64,000 nt of DNA from an uncultured Pirellula sp. (GTDB lineage: Bacteria; Planctomycetota; Planctomycetia; Pirellulales; Pirellulaceae), in NCBI GenBank assembly GCA_903858115.1, contig CAIOHR010000060.1, forward strand, positions 1 to 64,000, given 5' to 3'. Both the position numbers and the translations under genes were made by a program. Each line of letters starts with the position of its first letter. Positions within the stretch are counted from its first letter, which is position 1. The notes below the pieces were generated by a model, which saw only the letters and a program-made list of their open reading frames with translations, was not told the origin of the DNA and did no database searches. This document shows, in pieces, positions 43,101 to 51,319 of the stretch.

Positions 43101-45473
43101 TCGACGGTAAGCCCAGTTCTTCAGGAAAGCGATGGGGGCCTCGCTTCTTGGTAACTGATCAAAGGAGTCCTCTAAATCCTTTTCCACTCGATCGACGTCT
43201 CTCAAGAGTTGATTGCTGCGTTGCACGTTGAACTGTAAATTCTGTGACATCGATAATCCGAGGAGCGACTGATAGTTCCCTAGCATCGTATAGCGAGCGT
43301 TCTCGACCGCTTGATTTCGTGCTTCTGTCGCTTGTTTTTCAGCAGCAACGGCGACTTGTCTGGCTGCTGCTTCTTTTTCCTTGGCAACCTCTGCGGTTTC
43401 CCTTGCGACGATTGCAGCGTCGCGATCTACTTGTGCTTGTTCCCGTGCCTTGGCTTCGTTCTGTTTCGCAACCCGCTCTTGCTCGGCGGCTTCCATCGCT
43501 TTGTTTCGATCTTCAATTGCGGCTAGTTTTGCAATCGACTCGTTGTCTTTGGCCGCTTTCTCCGCTTGAGCGGCTTCTTTAGCAATCTTCTCTTGTTTCC
43601 GCGCAACACTCGCTTGGTAATTTGCATAATAAGTGGCGCCTGACAACAGTAGCGTAGCTATCGTGATCACCGAAGCGAGGGTTCGGCGCATCCAACGAAG
43701 TCGTGACTCACGCTGTAGGACTACTTGCTTCTTTTCTCTTGCTATCATCAAGAGATCGGCATGCTCGGGATTTGTGGACTCGAGGCATTGAATGCAAAGG
43801 TCGTAGTCGCCTTGCTCTAGGGCACATTGTCCGTAAGCCAATTGTGCGATCGACAGGCCTTTTATCGCTGCTTCGTTAGATGGCCACATATCGATAGCTT
43901 CTTGCATCGAGAAGACGGCGCGAGAAAATCCTTTGTAGTTTCGCTCTGCAATAGCGTGTTCAAGCGTTTCGTTTGCACGTTTACTAAGAGAGATGCTTTC
44001 CGCGTGTTGCAAATGCTCGCGAATCGCTGTTTGGAACGCCTGAACCGAATCGTAGCGGTCCGACGGATCTGTCGACAACGCTACCCGTGCGATGTCGAGA
44101 AGAGGATCATCTAATTCGGTAGGAATAATTCTGTTTAGCTGTGCATTGACCAAGCAATCGCGGACTGATTTGCCTGTATGCGGTGCGCGGCCAGTAAGGA
44201 TTTGAAAGAGGATTCCACCTAGAATGTAAATGTCGCTTGTCTTGCCAATTTTTGAAACTTGGTGGCTAGCCATCTCGGGTGACATGTATGCTGGGGTTCC
44301 ACTCATCCCAAAAATTGGCTTAGTCTTGAGATCCACTGCTAAACCCCAGTCCATCACCAATACTTCACCGAACGTGCCCAGCATCACGTTTTCGGGCTTA
44401 AGATCTCGGTGGATGACATCGTGGGAGTGAGCGAATGCAATGGCGTCACAAACCTTCATGAATATCTCAAGATTCGCTTCTCGCGACTTGTTCTTGATCG
44501 CGTCTTCCCATGGCGATCCATCCACCATTTTCATCGAGTAGAACAACGTACCGTCATCGTTGGCGCCTAATTCGTGAATTGGAACAATGTTCGGATGATC
44601 AAGTTCGCCAGTGATCTGCGCTTCATAAAAGAACTTCTTTCTGCTTTCTTCTGTGTTCGCCTGTCCTGACTTGATGGCCTTGACGGCAACTTCACGATCC
44701 AGTGACTTTTGACGAGCTACGTAGACTACGCCCATCCCTCCTTCGCCAAGCTTGCGAACGATCTTATAATCTGCCGATACATCAGCGACCTCTTTATCAG
44801 TACCCAATTTTCGACGGCTGATGGTTGACCAGATGGACGACGAAAGTTCTGAATCATGATCCGAACGAAACGTCGGCCCGCCCTTCATGGTGTTCGGTGA
44901 TCCGAAGGGTTCTGATCTCTTGGTGATTTGTCCATGATTGATGTGGATCGTTGCCATTGGAGAAATCCCAACGGCGTCCACGGAGAAATCGGCCATGCCG
45001 GTCGGATCTTTTTGAGGAGCATCAAGTGTTCCAAAAGAACTGGCGTCTTCCTTTGACGATGAAGAATCTACTAGAGTTTCTCCTCCTATGACTGCTTCTG
45101 CAGGATTTGCATTCCATGTAGATGGATTGTTTTGATCCACCGAGAAATCAAGCTGGATGGTCGAGGTGGGATCAATGGCAACTATCGGTGGTTTTGTGTC
45201 GATCGTCGACTCCCATCGAGACGAGTCTTCCCGTTGATTTGTCAATTGGTCGAACGAATTCGAATTATTGTCGGTACTATCTAGAGTCGTCTTCTTCAGA
45301 TCGCCTGTGTCCAGTGTCGCATTAAGATTCATATCATTTGCGTCTTCAAGCTCGCCCATCACTGCTCCGCCAACGTGGTCGCCATTCCTTTCTCCTAAGA
45401 CATTACCGCAAGACGAACAGCACACCGCTCGAGTGTCTTCAACGGGATGTTTGCATTGAATGCAGATTCTCAT
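40146..45473 (-). CDS. Giant Ser/Thr protein kinase with WD40-type C-terminal half
   Basis: 1,775 residues. Order: zinc-ribbon-like N-terminus (C4, C7, C19, C22); a long acidic Ser/Thr-rich linker; a Hanks kinase domain (about 236-500) with glycine loop KLGEGGMGVVYVA, catalytic Lys265 (EVAVKAIK), HRDLKPENV (355-363) and DWG in place of DFG (375-377); a tetratricopeptide-like segment; one membrane helix (about 594-614, ASVITIATLLLSGATYYANY); an Ala/Glu/Lys coiled coil (about 615-740); and about 1,000 residues of beta-propeller-like repeats outside the membrane, ending with ILDIRLSADGNALLTSDSQR. Such kinases are common in planctomycetes. The start overlaps the stop of the repeat protein upstream by ATGA, so the two are co-translated. 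DWG is usual in planctomycete kinases. Confidence 0.92.
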   Translation of the reverse strand: MRICIQCKHPVEDTRAVCCSSCGNVLGERNGDHVGGAVMGELEDANDMNLNATLDTGDLKKTTLDSTDNNSNSFDQLTNQREDSSRWESTIDTKPPIVAIDPTSTIQLDFSVDQNNPSTWNANPAEAVIGGETLVDSSSSKEDASSFGTLDAPQKDPTGMADFSVDAVGISPMATIHINHGQITKRSEPFGSPNTMKGGPTFRSDHDSELSSSIWSTISRRKLGTDKEVADVSADYKIVRKLGEGGMGVVYVARQKSLDREVAVKAIKSGQANTEESRKKFFYEAQITGELDHPNIVPIHELGANDDGTLFYSMKMVDGSPWEDAIKNKSREANLEIFMKVCDAIAFAHSHDVIHRDLKPENVMLGTFGEVLVMDWGLAVDLKTKPIFGMSGTPAYMSPEMASHQVSKIGKTSDIYILGGILFQILTGRAPHTGKSVRDCLVNAQLNRIIPTELDDPLLDIARVALSTDPSDRYDSVQAFQTAIREHLQHAESISLSKRANETLEHAIAERNYKGFSRAVFSMQEAIDMWPSNEAAIKGLSIAQLAYGQCALEQGDYDLCIQCLESTNPEHADLLMIAREKKQVVLQRESRLRWMRRTLASVITIATLLLSGATYYANYQASVARKQEKIAKEAAQAEKAAKDNESIAKLAAIEDRNKAMEAAEQERVAKQNEAKAREQAQVDRDAAIVARETAEVAKEKEAAARQVAVAAEKQATEARNQAVENARYTMLGNYQSLLGLSMSQNLQFNVQRSNQLLRDVDRVEKDLEDSFDQLPRSEAPIAFLKNWAYRRIELLNNADIEKVSLSAKRPVIDIARNSPYAVVSSEEGSVEIAKWNSQSWIPCKKISVPGPVVAVAISNDGQQVAIVIKAETHQPGLFHWNTSEHELIPFQNAPSVGLEVVRFVDDGRSVIAGINSGIWKWTSPTAIPSRIEIRGRLSSLECFDRDQSKGIGVLSIPNADVSCVRFDWLLGTAAIIPLPTEIMSQLSAAGMSQDGKTIYLGARDGRLWYGRFSGSEQSNTMQRGVVTKLPVSMVSMIQVDNLSEVSPRKHTAAIHGIRTTSDNRILTYGDEPVAHVWQHKNRNTMPLHECYLAGLPENVAYSQFADHAKSIVALDSLGGTMTWSINDQMNRQSNASMNSVAPAILVSESDGEQLWIDEKGTVLTESKKYDSDTSVTDRQFFGHSPGAEITDTCIATTKPWIATVARVRGAALDYLAKDREQIEVCVWNVAEGRLVQRQHIESDRIGRASFVDDDHSVLVTDGTAIHFVDMESLPKQSVRETKDLKFGAALAVTNPNRPSQIALIAKSGAIRILDLNLPSSWNDEAYRYLDLAINNRNEPVHAVWSQNGDRLYVLFDHGGLTRLEWTGDRFTSVQSAESADLKCQSPTLPWKYVDALVSQSTESVDALRFCFRSDAAGFGTKETLWNWSIEETKPTSVSVLQTPEEKFLQTNGELLAWTRTNWLPNAEIAGVKRSSDRTIAILKNGNLAISRNVGEAIKLVGRQSCLRASISQDHRRLILCQSNQSLIIGQRFSSKVFDWSNLEHDLDLVQDCEISPDGSRFVILGMRAAKKIMLEFEFRAETRELKRLHAIESAEKTVWHPERKQFLFLTDRRSLESIGPDDQWNLDLASNWDPKTESISDICLLHEPWNSERPAGWHLVLVIQNGNGSRLAFVPLAVQNTKLGFEDLRLTKKITAVTTHGHDSLLYLGDEAGGVSVWFVSPTLDRAPRELFTFPGHRGAGILDIRLSADGNALLTSDSQRRSLRWPSSIQKTKD

Positions 45474-48400
45474 CTCACATCTCCGTTTCGCTTGCGGCGG
45501 TCGCGACGTCGAAAAGTAGGTTTAGAAGACTGTGTCACTCCGATTCTCGATGCGATAACCATTGCAATGCTACTTCCCGCGAAAACTCCATTACACCCTA
45601 GCATTTCTATGGAGTCTCCTGCTTCGACTGGGGTTACAAAACTTAAGTCTTCGCGATCTGCAGGCTTAGCAGGTGGCGGTAAGGGAGCGGTGTCTGCGTT
45701 CGACGCATTGCCAATTTCGGATTCTTGCGGAGGCCCGTTTGGATGCTCGGTCTGTTGATCAACCGACTCGTTTTGTTTATCTGATTCGCTATCTCGAATC
45801 GAAAACACTTTAAGTACTTCAACACCGGTGATACTATCTTTGGAAATGATCGCATACGCTCCGGAACGACGGAGAGGATCCTTTCGATACTCATCCACCC
45901 AATTGTCTAGTTGCTCCGTCGTTGCGGCTGCAACTCCCTTCATGTCCCGGGTTTCTTCGATGACACCACCATGCTTTCCTTCAACTTTCTTTGGTCGAAT
46001 GGAGTCTTTCTTTTCCGTTTCCGGCCCATCCGATTGCTCAGAAGTCGCGTCGTTTTCTAGAAAAACGATGCTATATCGATCCGGTAATTCTGAGTCATCT
46101 GGCTGCCCATCAGCATTTGTGTCATCGAATCCGATCTCGTAGATCGCAATTTCAAACTTGGCCTGACTGACAGGGGAGGATTGGAGTTCCGTGGTCCCAA
46201 GCGAAACTGCTGATTCCGTGTTTGGGATCCATGGTTGTGAAGGAACCAGTATGGGCCGGGTAACAACAATATCCGATGGAAGAGGAAAGCTAACTTTTCT
46301 GCCAGGCGCGAACACTTCAAAGACGGGATCGAATGCGAAAGATTGTTCTGTTGATGCAGCAAGGTCGCGATTCCCAGCTTGCTCAAAAAGAAAAAAGGTG
46401 AAGTCTCTTCTGAAAACAGCCAACGTTGGAAGTGTTTGAAAGGAATTCAGCAACGAATCCTCGTAGGGAGTAGCTCGTTGAACGACAGCGATGTCCGAAG
46501 TTGTCGAGTCAAACGCACGAAGCGTCCCCATGCGTCCCACCTGAGGATTCGAATCTATCTGAGATGCGAATAACTGACCCGACTCGTCAAAGTTCTGAAT
46601 TCTACCATCGGCATACTGAATCCAATTCTCGAAACCAGCTTCACCTCGGTTGCCATATTGGATTGCGACGCGCTGCAAAACGTTTTGGGTTCCAGCATCG
46701 GCTAGTGCATCAGACGCGTAGAGAACGTCGCGGGTCGAAAGATAACCGGGCAATCCAGTTCCTCCATCAAACGCTCGAATCGAAAAATGCTCGTCTCTGA
46801 CAACCCGTTGCGTTTCCATCGATCGCGAAGATTGTTGAATCTGCAATTCTCCACTTCCGAGTATGTCCAGCCTCCCACCAGCTACCAATACAATCCCACC
46901 TACATCCGTGGTCGTTGACGTGAGAGAAACGGTTCCTGCCACTTGAAGGTTCTGACCGTTGATTGTTTCGATATAGACCCTGACTCCGTCTCCTTCGGTA
47001 GCAATCCCATTGATTTGCAACGAACGAAGATTTGTCAAATAGACTCCATACTCGCGTCCAAATTGTTGAATAAAGGAAGCTTCGTCGATGGTCGCTGAAA
47101 GCGTATTTTCGTTGATAAGTTCGTTGATCGTTTGAATTCCAGGTGGAAGATTGCTACCAAACACATCCAGGAAACGTTGCCCCAACCTATCCGCAACTTC
47201 ATTCAGCTGAAAAAGGATTGTGTCTGGTAGAACGCCATTTTCATGTGCACTGGCTTCCAATACACCAATCGATACTTGTCCAAGAAAAATATGGCTACCA
47301 GACTGAAACAATCCGTGGCTAGCAGATATTCCCTCTCGATTACTCGCGTCATAGGACGTCAAATTGATCATCTCTTGCCGACTCGAGAGCTCAAGGCGGT
47401 CATTTGCAATTGCCGTGCGAACCACCAACGACTCGTCCTCGCTCAGAGCAATAGAGTTCGCAAACAACTCGACGACTCCAAGCCTCGTCCATCCGGCACC
47501 ACCCACAAGAATAGTGCCACCCTCTGCCTCGATGCGAATATTTTCCGTCGAAACAACTCCCTCGCTCCCGAGAACAACATTGCCACCGATGCTTCGGATG
47601 AGGCTATCCCCGCCAACTTGGATTGTATTTGAAAACTGATCGCCCCAGTTTATCGAACCAGTGGCCGAAATATTGAGATCGCCTGTCAGTTGAATCATCG
47701 ACTGGAAGGAATCGTCGAGATTTCCGTTGACCCGCAACGTTAGATTCTCCAAGAGGCTTGGCAAAAAGCGCCCGTCGGGAAATGCAACTTGCGGGGCCCC
47801 CCAAACCGTCGATGCATCCAATGACGCAATCAAATCACCTCGGTTGCCATCAGCATCCACGGAATAGGCAGCTAATCCGGCGGACTGTGCTGCGCCCTCG
47901 GTTCCGAACACGAGCTGTCCAGCGTTGAAGGAAACCAAAGACGTGACACCTTCAACTCGAATCGACTCGTTCCCGGCATCGCTTAATCGAATGTCTCCTG
48001 CCGCCGTGAACCTTGCGTCCCCGCGGACAAACAAAGTACCTCGATCTTGCACACTGGCATCAGGTGAGGAAACTAGGTCGATTGGATTTCTCAATCCCAA
48101 GCTCGTATCACTACTCTCCATCCCGGCGATTACATCCGTGTCACCATTCACGCGGATGTCTCCCTGCAAAATTACATTGGAATTGGGATGCCAGATTCGA
48201 AAGTTGTCGAATGTGCCAACGAGAGCACCGACGGTAGCTGTTGGTGACACATTGCGAAGTTCCAAGTTTCCGAGGATTCCCAAAACGGAAACGATGCCAT
48301 CGATTCGATTTTGGCTTAGTCGGCCGTCCGCAAGCAAGGTGGGTGGGGATGTCGATTGTCTCAGCAAATAAACTTCGCCTGGATCGGATGACAAATCAAA

Positions 48401-50407
48401 ACGAGCATCGCCAGCTACATGGAGATCACGAACTCCGCTTCCCGTATCCAAACCAGATTGGGTAATCCGTTGAACCGACTCGACGACAAGCGAGCGCGTC
48501 AGGCTGCCATCCAGGTGTGTCGGGCTGTCTTCCGATAAAAACACGTCTTCAGCCGAGAAACCTATCGAGCCAAATCGCACTACACCCGGTTGCTCGATCA
48601 GGACATTCCCGGCCGCTCTCATGAATGCCTCATTCTCAATCGTAATCGAACTGGCGAAGCTATCAGCGAGGCGGATAGAACCGTTGGCAGACGCGTCCCA
48701 CCGAAGCGCTTCGATGCGGGCATTGGTTGTTGTGCCTATATCCATGGCACTCGTCGTTTCGAGCGACCCCATCGCTTCAATAGTACCAAGCTCGGTGGAA
48801 TCGTCTTCATGAAGAAAAATATTCACTGCCGACGCCGCAAAAACACCAAGCCTCACATCACCCGCTGGGCCTAGGTTTACATCGCCCGCAGTTGCAGTAA
48901 AGGTGGCGAGACCCGCGATGACGAGAACTTCACCTGCGTTATCTGCAAAAGCAATAGACTCTCCACTGATGGTCGCGTTGCCTCCAACTCGGATCGCCGT
49001 GCCGGGTTTATCGCTAACGGTCCAAACGCTCGTGATATCTAGATTGCCAGATGCATTTATCGACCGGAGGTTTGTGCCATCGTCTTCCTCCAACGTGACG
49101 TTGACACCGTTTGCTGCGAAACGTCCAAGTCTTACATCACCTGCGGATCCCAGGCTCACATCGCCCACGGTGGCAATGAATTGAGTGTCTTCAAAGGCCA
49201 GCAAGACATCTGTTTCATTTTCGGCCAACGTGACCGATGTTCCCGTAACGATGAAGCTGCCTCGGACTGTAACGTTCGCGTTAGCAGAATCCGATATCGC
49301 TGCCATACTGTTGAGCTGTACGTTGCCTGTTGCTGCGAGCGATTGAATCTGCATCGCATCGTCTTCGAACACCGTAATGTTCGCTCCAGATGCCGATAAC
49401 GAACCCAGTGTCACCGTTCCTGTATCCGCGACCGTCACATCACCACGCGTTGCAAAGAACTCACCTTCCCCAACAACCAACAGAAGGCTGCCCGCATCAT
49501 CCGCGAGCGTTACTGTTCCTCCGCGGATCGAGAGGCTGCCATCAATTTGAATCGTGGACACTGCCAGATCTGAAACGCTAGCATTCGCTATCAAGTCAAA
49601 GTCACCAAAAATCGAGACTTCACGAAGCACTATCGCATTTACATCCACGATCGTTGCATCGTTTGCTTGGACCGACAGCTCATTGACATCAAAAGCACCT
49701 AGACCTCCAATGCCAATGCTAGCAGAAGTCTGAAACTGGGTGTGCCCTGCGATAATCCAGCTATCCGAAATGCTATCAGCAAGCGTTATGTCTGTCTGGC
49801 TGACGAAGGTAGCATCTCCAAATACAGTCACTGACGTCCCGGTTGTGTCGGAAATAATTCCAGTCGGGCCAACCTGAACAAAGAAGCTTCCTCCGATATT
49901 TGCATCCGAACTCAAAACGACATTGTGCGAAACATTAATGGATACATTTCCAAGGGTATTGAAATTGGCATTCATTTCGACACTGTCGATGGACTGAATG
50001 TCGACAGATTGAAGCGCAGCAAAGGGTGCACTGGAGAAATCCCCCTGCCATAAAAGCGTTCCCAAAGCATCCGGACTGTTGACGGAGATGCTATTCAATT
50101 GTTCTATGGCCCCTCGTGTTTCGAATGCGTCGTAGGATTGGTTGTTGTTAGCGTCCACAAAAAAGTCGAGACCGTCCGAGATCACGTTCGCCTGTGTTTC
50201 GCCCGCCGCCGTAATTTCAATAGAAAGATCGCCACCGAGTGAGAAAAAGGCGTCGACGGCAAACATTTGACGCCGTTCTAGACGCGTGAACGAACTCCTG
50301 TAGCTCAATGGAACTATCCGCTTCGAGCCACGCGACTTCTTCCAGGACTGTCGTACAGGAACGAACCAGGCACCGAGTTTGTTAATGAGTTTGGTTCGGT
50401 GGTTCAT
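45470..50407 (-). CDS. Giant secreted beta-repeat protein with N-terminal LEPR-XLL-like tag and C-terminal anchor
   Basis: 1,645 residues. N-terminus: basic, then the tag FTRLERRQMFAVDAFF (about 40-55). Residues 60-1000 are beta-helix-type repeats of roughly 100 residues; clear copies share words such as TVTLADDAGSLLLVVGEG, DVSLGSAGDVRLGRFAANGV and NVTLEEDDG. A Ca-binding-like DANNNQSYDAFE is at about 82. The C-terminal third is non-repeated, with an acidic, Ser/Pro-rich stretch (about 1450-1590). It ends in a hydrophobic segment (about 1602-1624, GVFAGSSIAMVIASRIGV) and a strongly basic tail (RRRDRRKR), like a surface-sorting signal. Likely a cell-surface or matrix protein. Stop overlaps the kinase start (ATGA). 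Probable client of the export module downstream. Confidence 0.88.
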   Translation of the reverse strand: MNHRTKLINKLGAWFVPVRQSWKKSRGSKRIVPLSYRSSFTRLERRQMFAVDAFFSLGGDLSIEITAAGETQANVISDGLDFFVDANNNQSYDAFETRGAIEQLNSISVNSPDALGTLLWQGDFSSAPFAALQSVDIQSIDSVEMNANFNTLGNVSINVSHNVVLSSDANIGGSFFVQVGPTGIISDTTGTSVTVFGDATFVSQTDITLADSISDSWIIAGHTQFQTSASIGIGGLGAFDVNELSVQANDATIVDVNAIVLREVSIFGDFDLIANASVSDLAVSTIQIDGSLSIRGGTVTLADDAGSLLLVVGEGEFFATRGDVTVADTGTVTLGSLSASGANITVFEDDAMQIQSLAATGNVQLNSMAAISDSANANVTVRGSFIVTGTSVTLAENETDVLLAFEDTQFIATVGDVSLGSAGDVRLGRFAANGVNVTLEEDDGTNLRSINASGNLDITSVWTVSDKPGTAIRVGGNATISGESIAFADNAGEVLVIAGLATFTATAGDVNLGPAGDVRLGVFAASAVNIFLHEDDSTELGTIEAMGSLETTSAMDIGTTTNARIEALRWDASANGSIRLADSFASSITIENEAFMRAAGNVLIEQPGVVRFGSIGFSAEDVFLSEDSPTHLDGSLTRSLVVESVQRITQSGLDTGSGVRDLHVAGDARFDLSSDPGEVYLLRQSTSPPTLLADGRLSQNRIDGIVSVLGILGNLELRNVSPTATVGALVGTFDNFRIWHPNSNVILQGDIRVNGDTDVIAGMESSDTSLGLRNPIDLVSSPDASVQDRGTLFVRGDARFTAAGDIRLSDAGNESIRVEGVTSLVSFNAGQLVFGTEGAAQSAGLAAYSVDADGNRGDLIASLDASTVWGAPQVAFPDGRFLPSLLENLTLRVNGNLDDSFQSMIQLTGDLNISATGSINWGDQFSNTIQVGGDSLIRSIGGNVVLGSEGVVSTENIRIEAEGGTILVGGAGWTRLGVVELFANSIALSEDESLVVRTAIANDRLELSSRQEMINLTSYDASNREGISASHGLFQSGSHIFLGQVSIGVLEASAHENGVLPDTILFQLNEVADRLGQRFLDVFGSNLPPGIQTINELINENTLSATIDEASFIQQFGREYGVYLTNLRSLQINGIATEGDGVRVYIETINGQNLQVAGTVSLTSTTTDVGGIVLVAGGRLDILGSGELQIQQSSRSMETQRVVRDEHFSIRAFDGGTGLPGYLSTRDVLYASDALADAGTQNVLQRVAIQYGNRGEAGFENWIQYADGRIQNFDESGQLFASQIDSNPQVGRMGTLRAFDSTTSDIAVVQRATPYEDSLLNSFQTLPTLAVFRRDFTFFLFEQAGNRDLAASTEQSFAFDPVFEVFAPGRKVSFPLPSDIVVTRPILVPSQPWIPNTESAVSLGTTELQSSPVSQAKFEIAIYEIGFDDTNADGQPDDSELPDRYSIVFLENDATSEQSDGPETEKKDSIRPKKVEGKHGGVIEETRDMKGVAAATTEQLDNWVDEYRKDPLRRSGAYAIISKDSITGVEVLKVFSIRDSESDKQNESVDQQTEHPNGPPQESEIGNASNADTAPLPPPAKPADREDLSFVTPVEAGDSIEMLGCNGVFAGSSIAMVIASRIGVTQSSKPTFRRRDRRKRNGDVR

Positions 50408-50611
50408 GGGGATTGTAGAAAAGGGGCAACGAACAACCCTCCCAGTTTAGTCGGTACGGTTCTTGAATGAAGAGTGTCAGAACCAAACGATCGCGCATAT
50501 GCAAAAAACCAACCAATTTTTCTCGTTCGCCTACACGCACCGATCCGGCGCATCCGATCCTGAGTATTGACCTTAAATCGAGAGTTATTCTCATTCTGGC
50601 GGACATCCCTC
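50408..50611. promoter_or_regulatory. Divergent promoter region
   Basis: 204 bases between the divergent giant repeat protein gene and the small secreted-protein gene. It should hold both promoters; no clear boxes were picked out. A TTG at 50567 in frame with the plus-strand gene is a weaker start than ATG 50612. Confidence 0.45.
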
Positions 50612-51319
50612 ATGACACCATTCTCCCAAGCTGAAAATCTTCCGTATTTTAGCAGCTTTATCCAAATTTTCAGAATATGGATGTGGTGTGCAGCGGGATT
50701 ATTTTGCGACCTCCAGCTTCACATGGCTCTTGGCCAACAAGTGCAACCTGAAAGTGCTTTGGTCATCTTCTCCAAAATGTACACAACGAGAGAAATGCCT
50801 AACAACCCAGTCGCGACCTTGGTCGAGAGCCGACCGGACGATACCGGGTTGTCACCGAGATTCCCTAAAGTTCCAACCGTCTCTGAAATGACCGGAAAAA
50901 TGGGTAGGGGTGAGATATTGCTTCAAAACAGCAATTCCAAGGTGAATGCATCTCCAAGTGATCATCAAATGATCGGTGGAACGGAGTCACAAAGAGCCTG
51001 GGTTGGTCAAGCGACTACGTGGGCGGCCCCCAACTTCTACAGCCATCCGTTGTACTTTGAGCAAGCGAACCTAGAACGCTACCATTCCAAATTACCACCA
51101 TGTGCGGTCCCTCTCGTTTCCTACGCACACTTTCTTGGTAGCGTGCCATTGCTACCGTATCAAGCTGGTTATAAACATCCCACCGAACGCAGCTATTCTT
51201 TAGGCCATTGGCGGCCGGGAGATTCCGTTCCCAATCAAATACATTGGACTCCGTTTACGAAACGAGGGCTTCTCTATCAAGGTGCAGCCACCTCAGGCGC
51301 TTTGTTGCTTCTTCCGTAA
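50612..51319 (+). CDS. Planctomycete-type exported protein of unknown function
   Basis: 235 residues from ATG 50612. A hydrophobic segment (about 14-38, IFRIWMWCAAGLFCDLQLHM) then AxGQQ look like a signal peptide. The C-terminal half has the block NFYSHPLYFEQANLERYHSK, then SYAHFLGSVPLLPYQAGYKH and YSLGHWRPGDSVPNQIHWTP. From memory of planctomycete genomes this HPLYFE...NLERYG...GHYRPG block is widespread there and has no assigned function. Its 3' end overlaps the convergent M50-fusion gene by 43 bases, so both sets of coding bases are shared at the end. Confidence 0.72.
   Translation: MTPFSQAENLPYFSSFIQIFRIWMWCAAGLFCDLQLHMALGQQVQPESALVIFSKMYTTREMPNNPVATLVESRPDDTGLSPRFPKVPTVSEMTGKMGRGEILLQNSNSKVNASPSDHQMIGGTESQRAWVGQATTWAAPNFYSHPLYFEQANLERYHSKLPPCAVPLVSYAHFLGSVPLLPYQAGYKHPTERSYSLGHWRPGDSVPNQIHWTPFTKRGLLYQGAATSGALLLLP

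Noticed and set aside
43244..43582. Plus-strand Leu/Arg-rich frames over the kinase coiled coil
   Set aside because: Antisense shadow of the Ala/Glu/Lys coiled coil.
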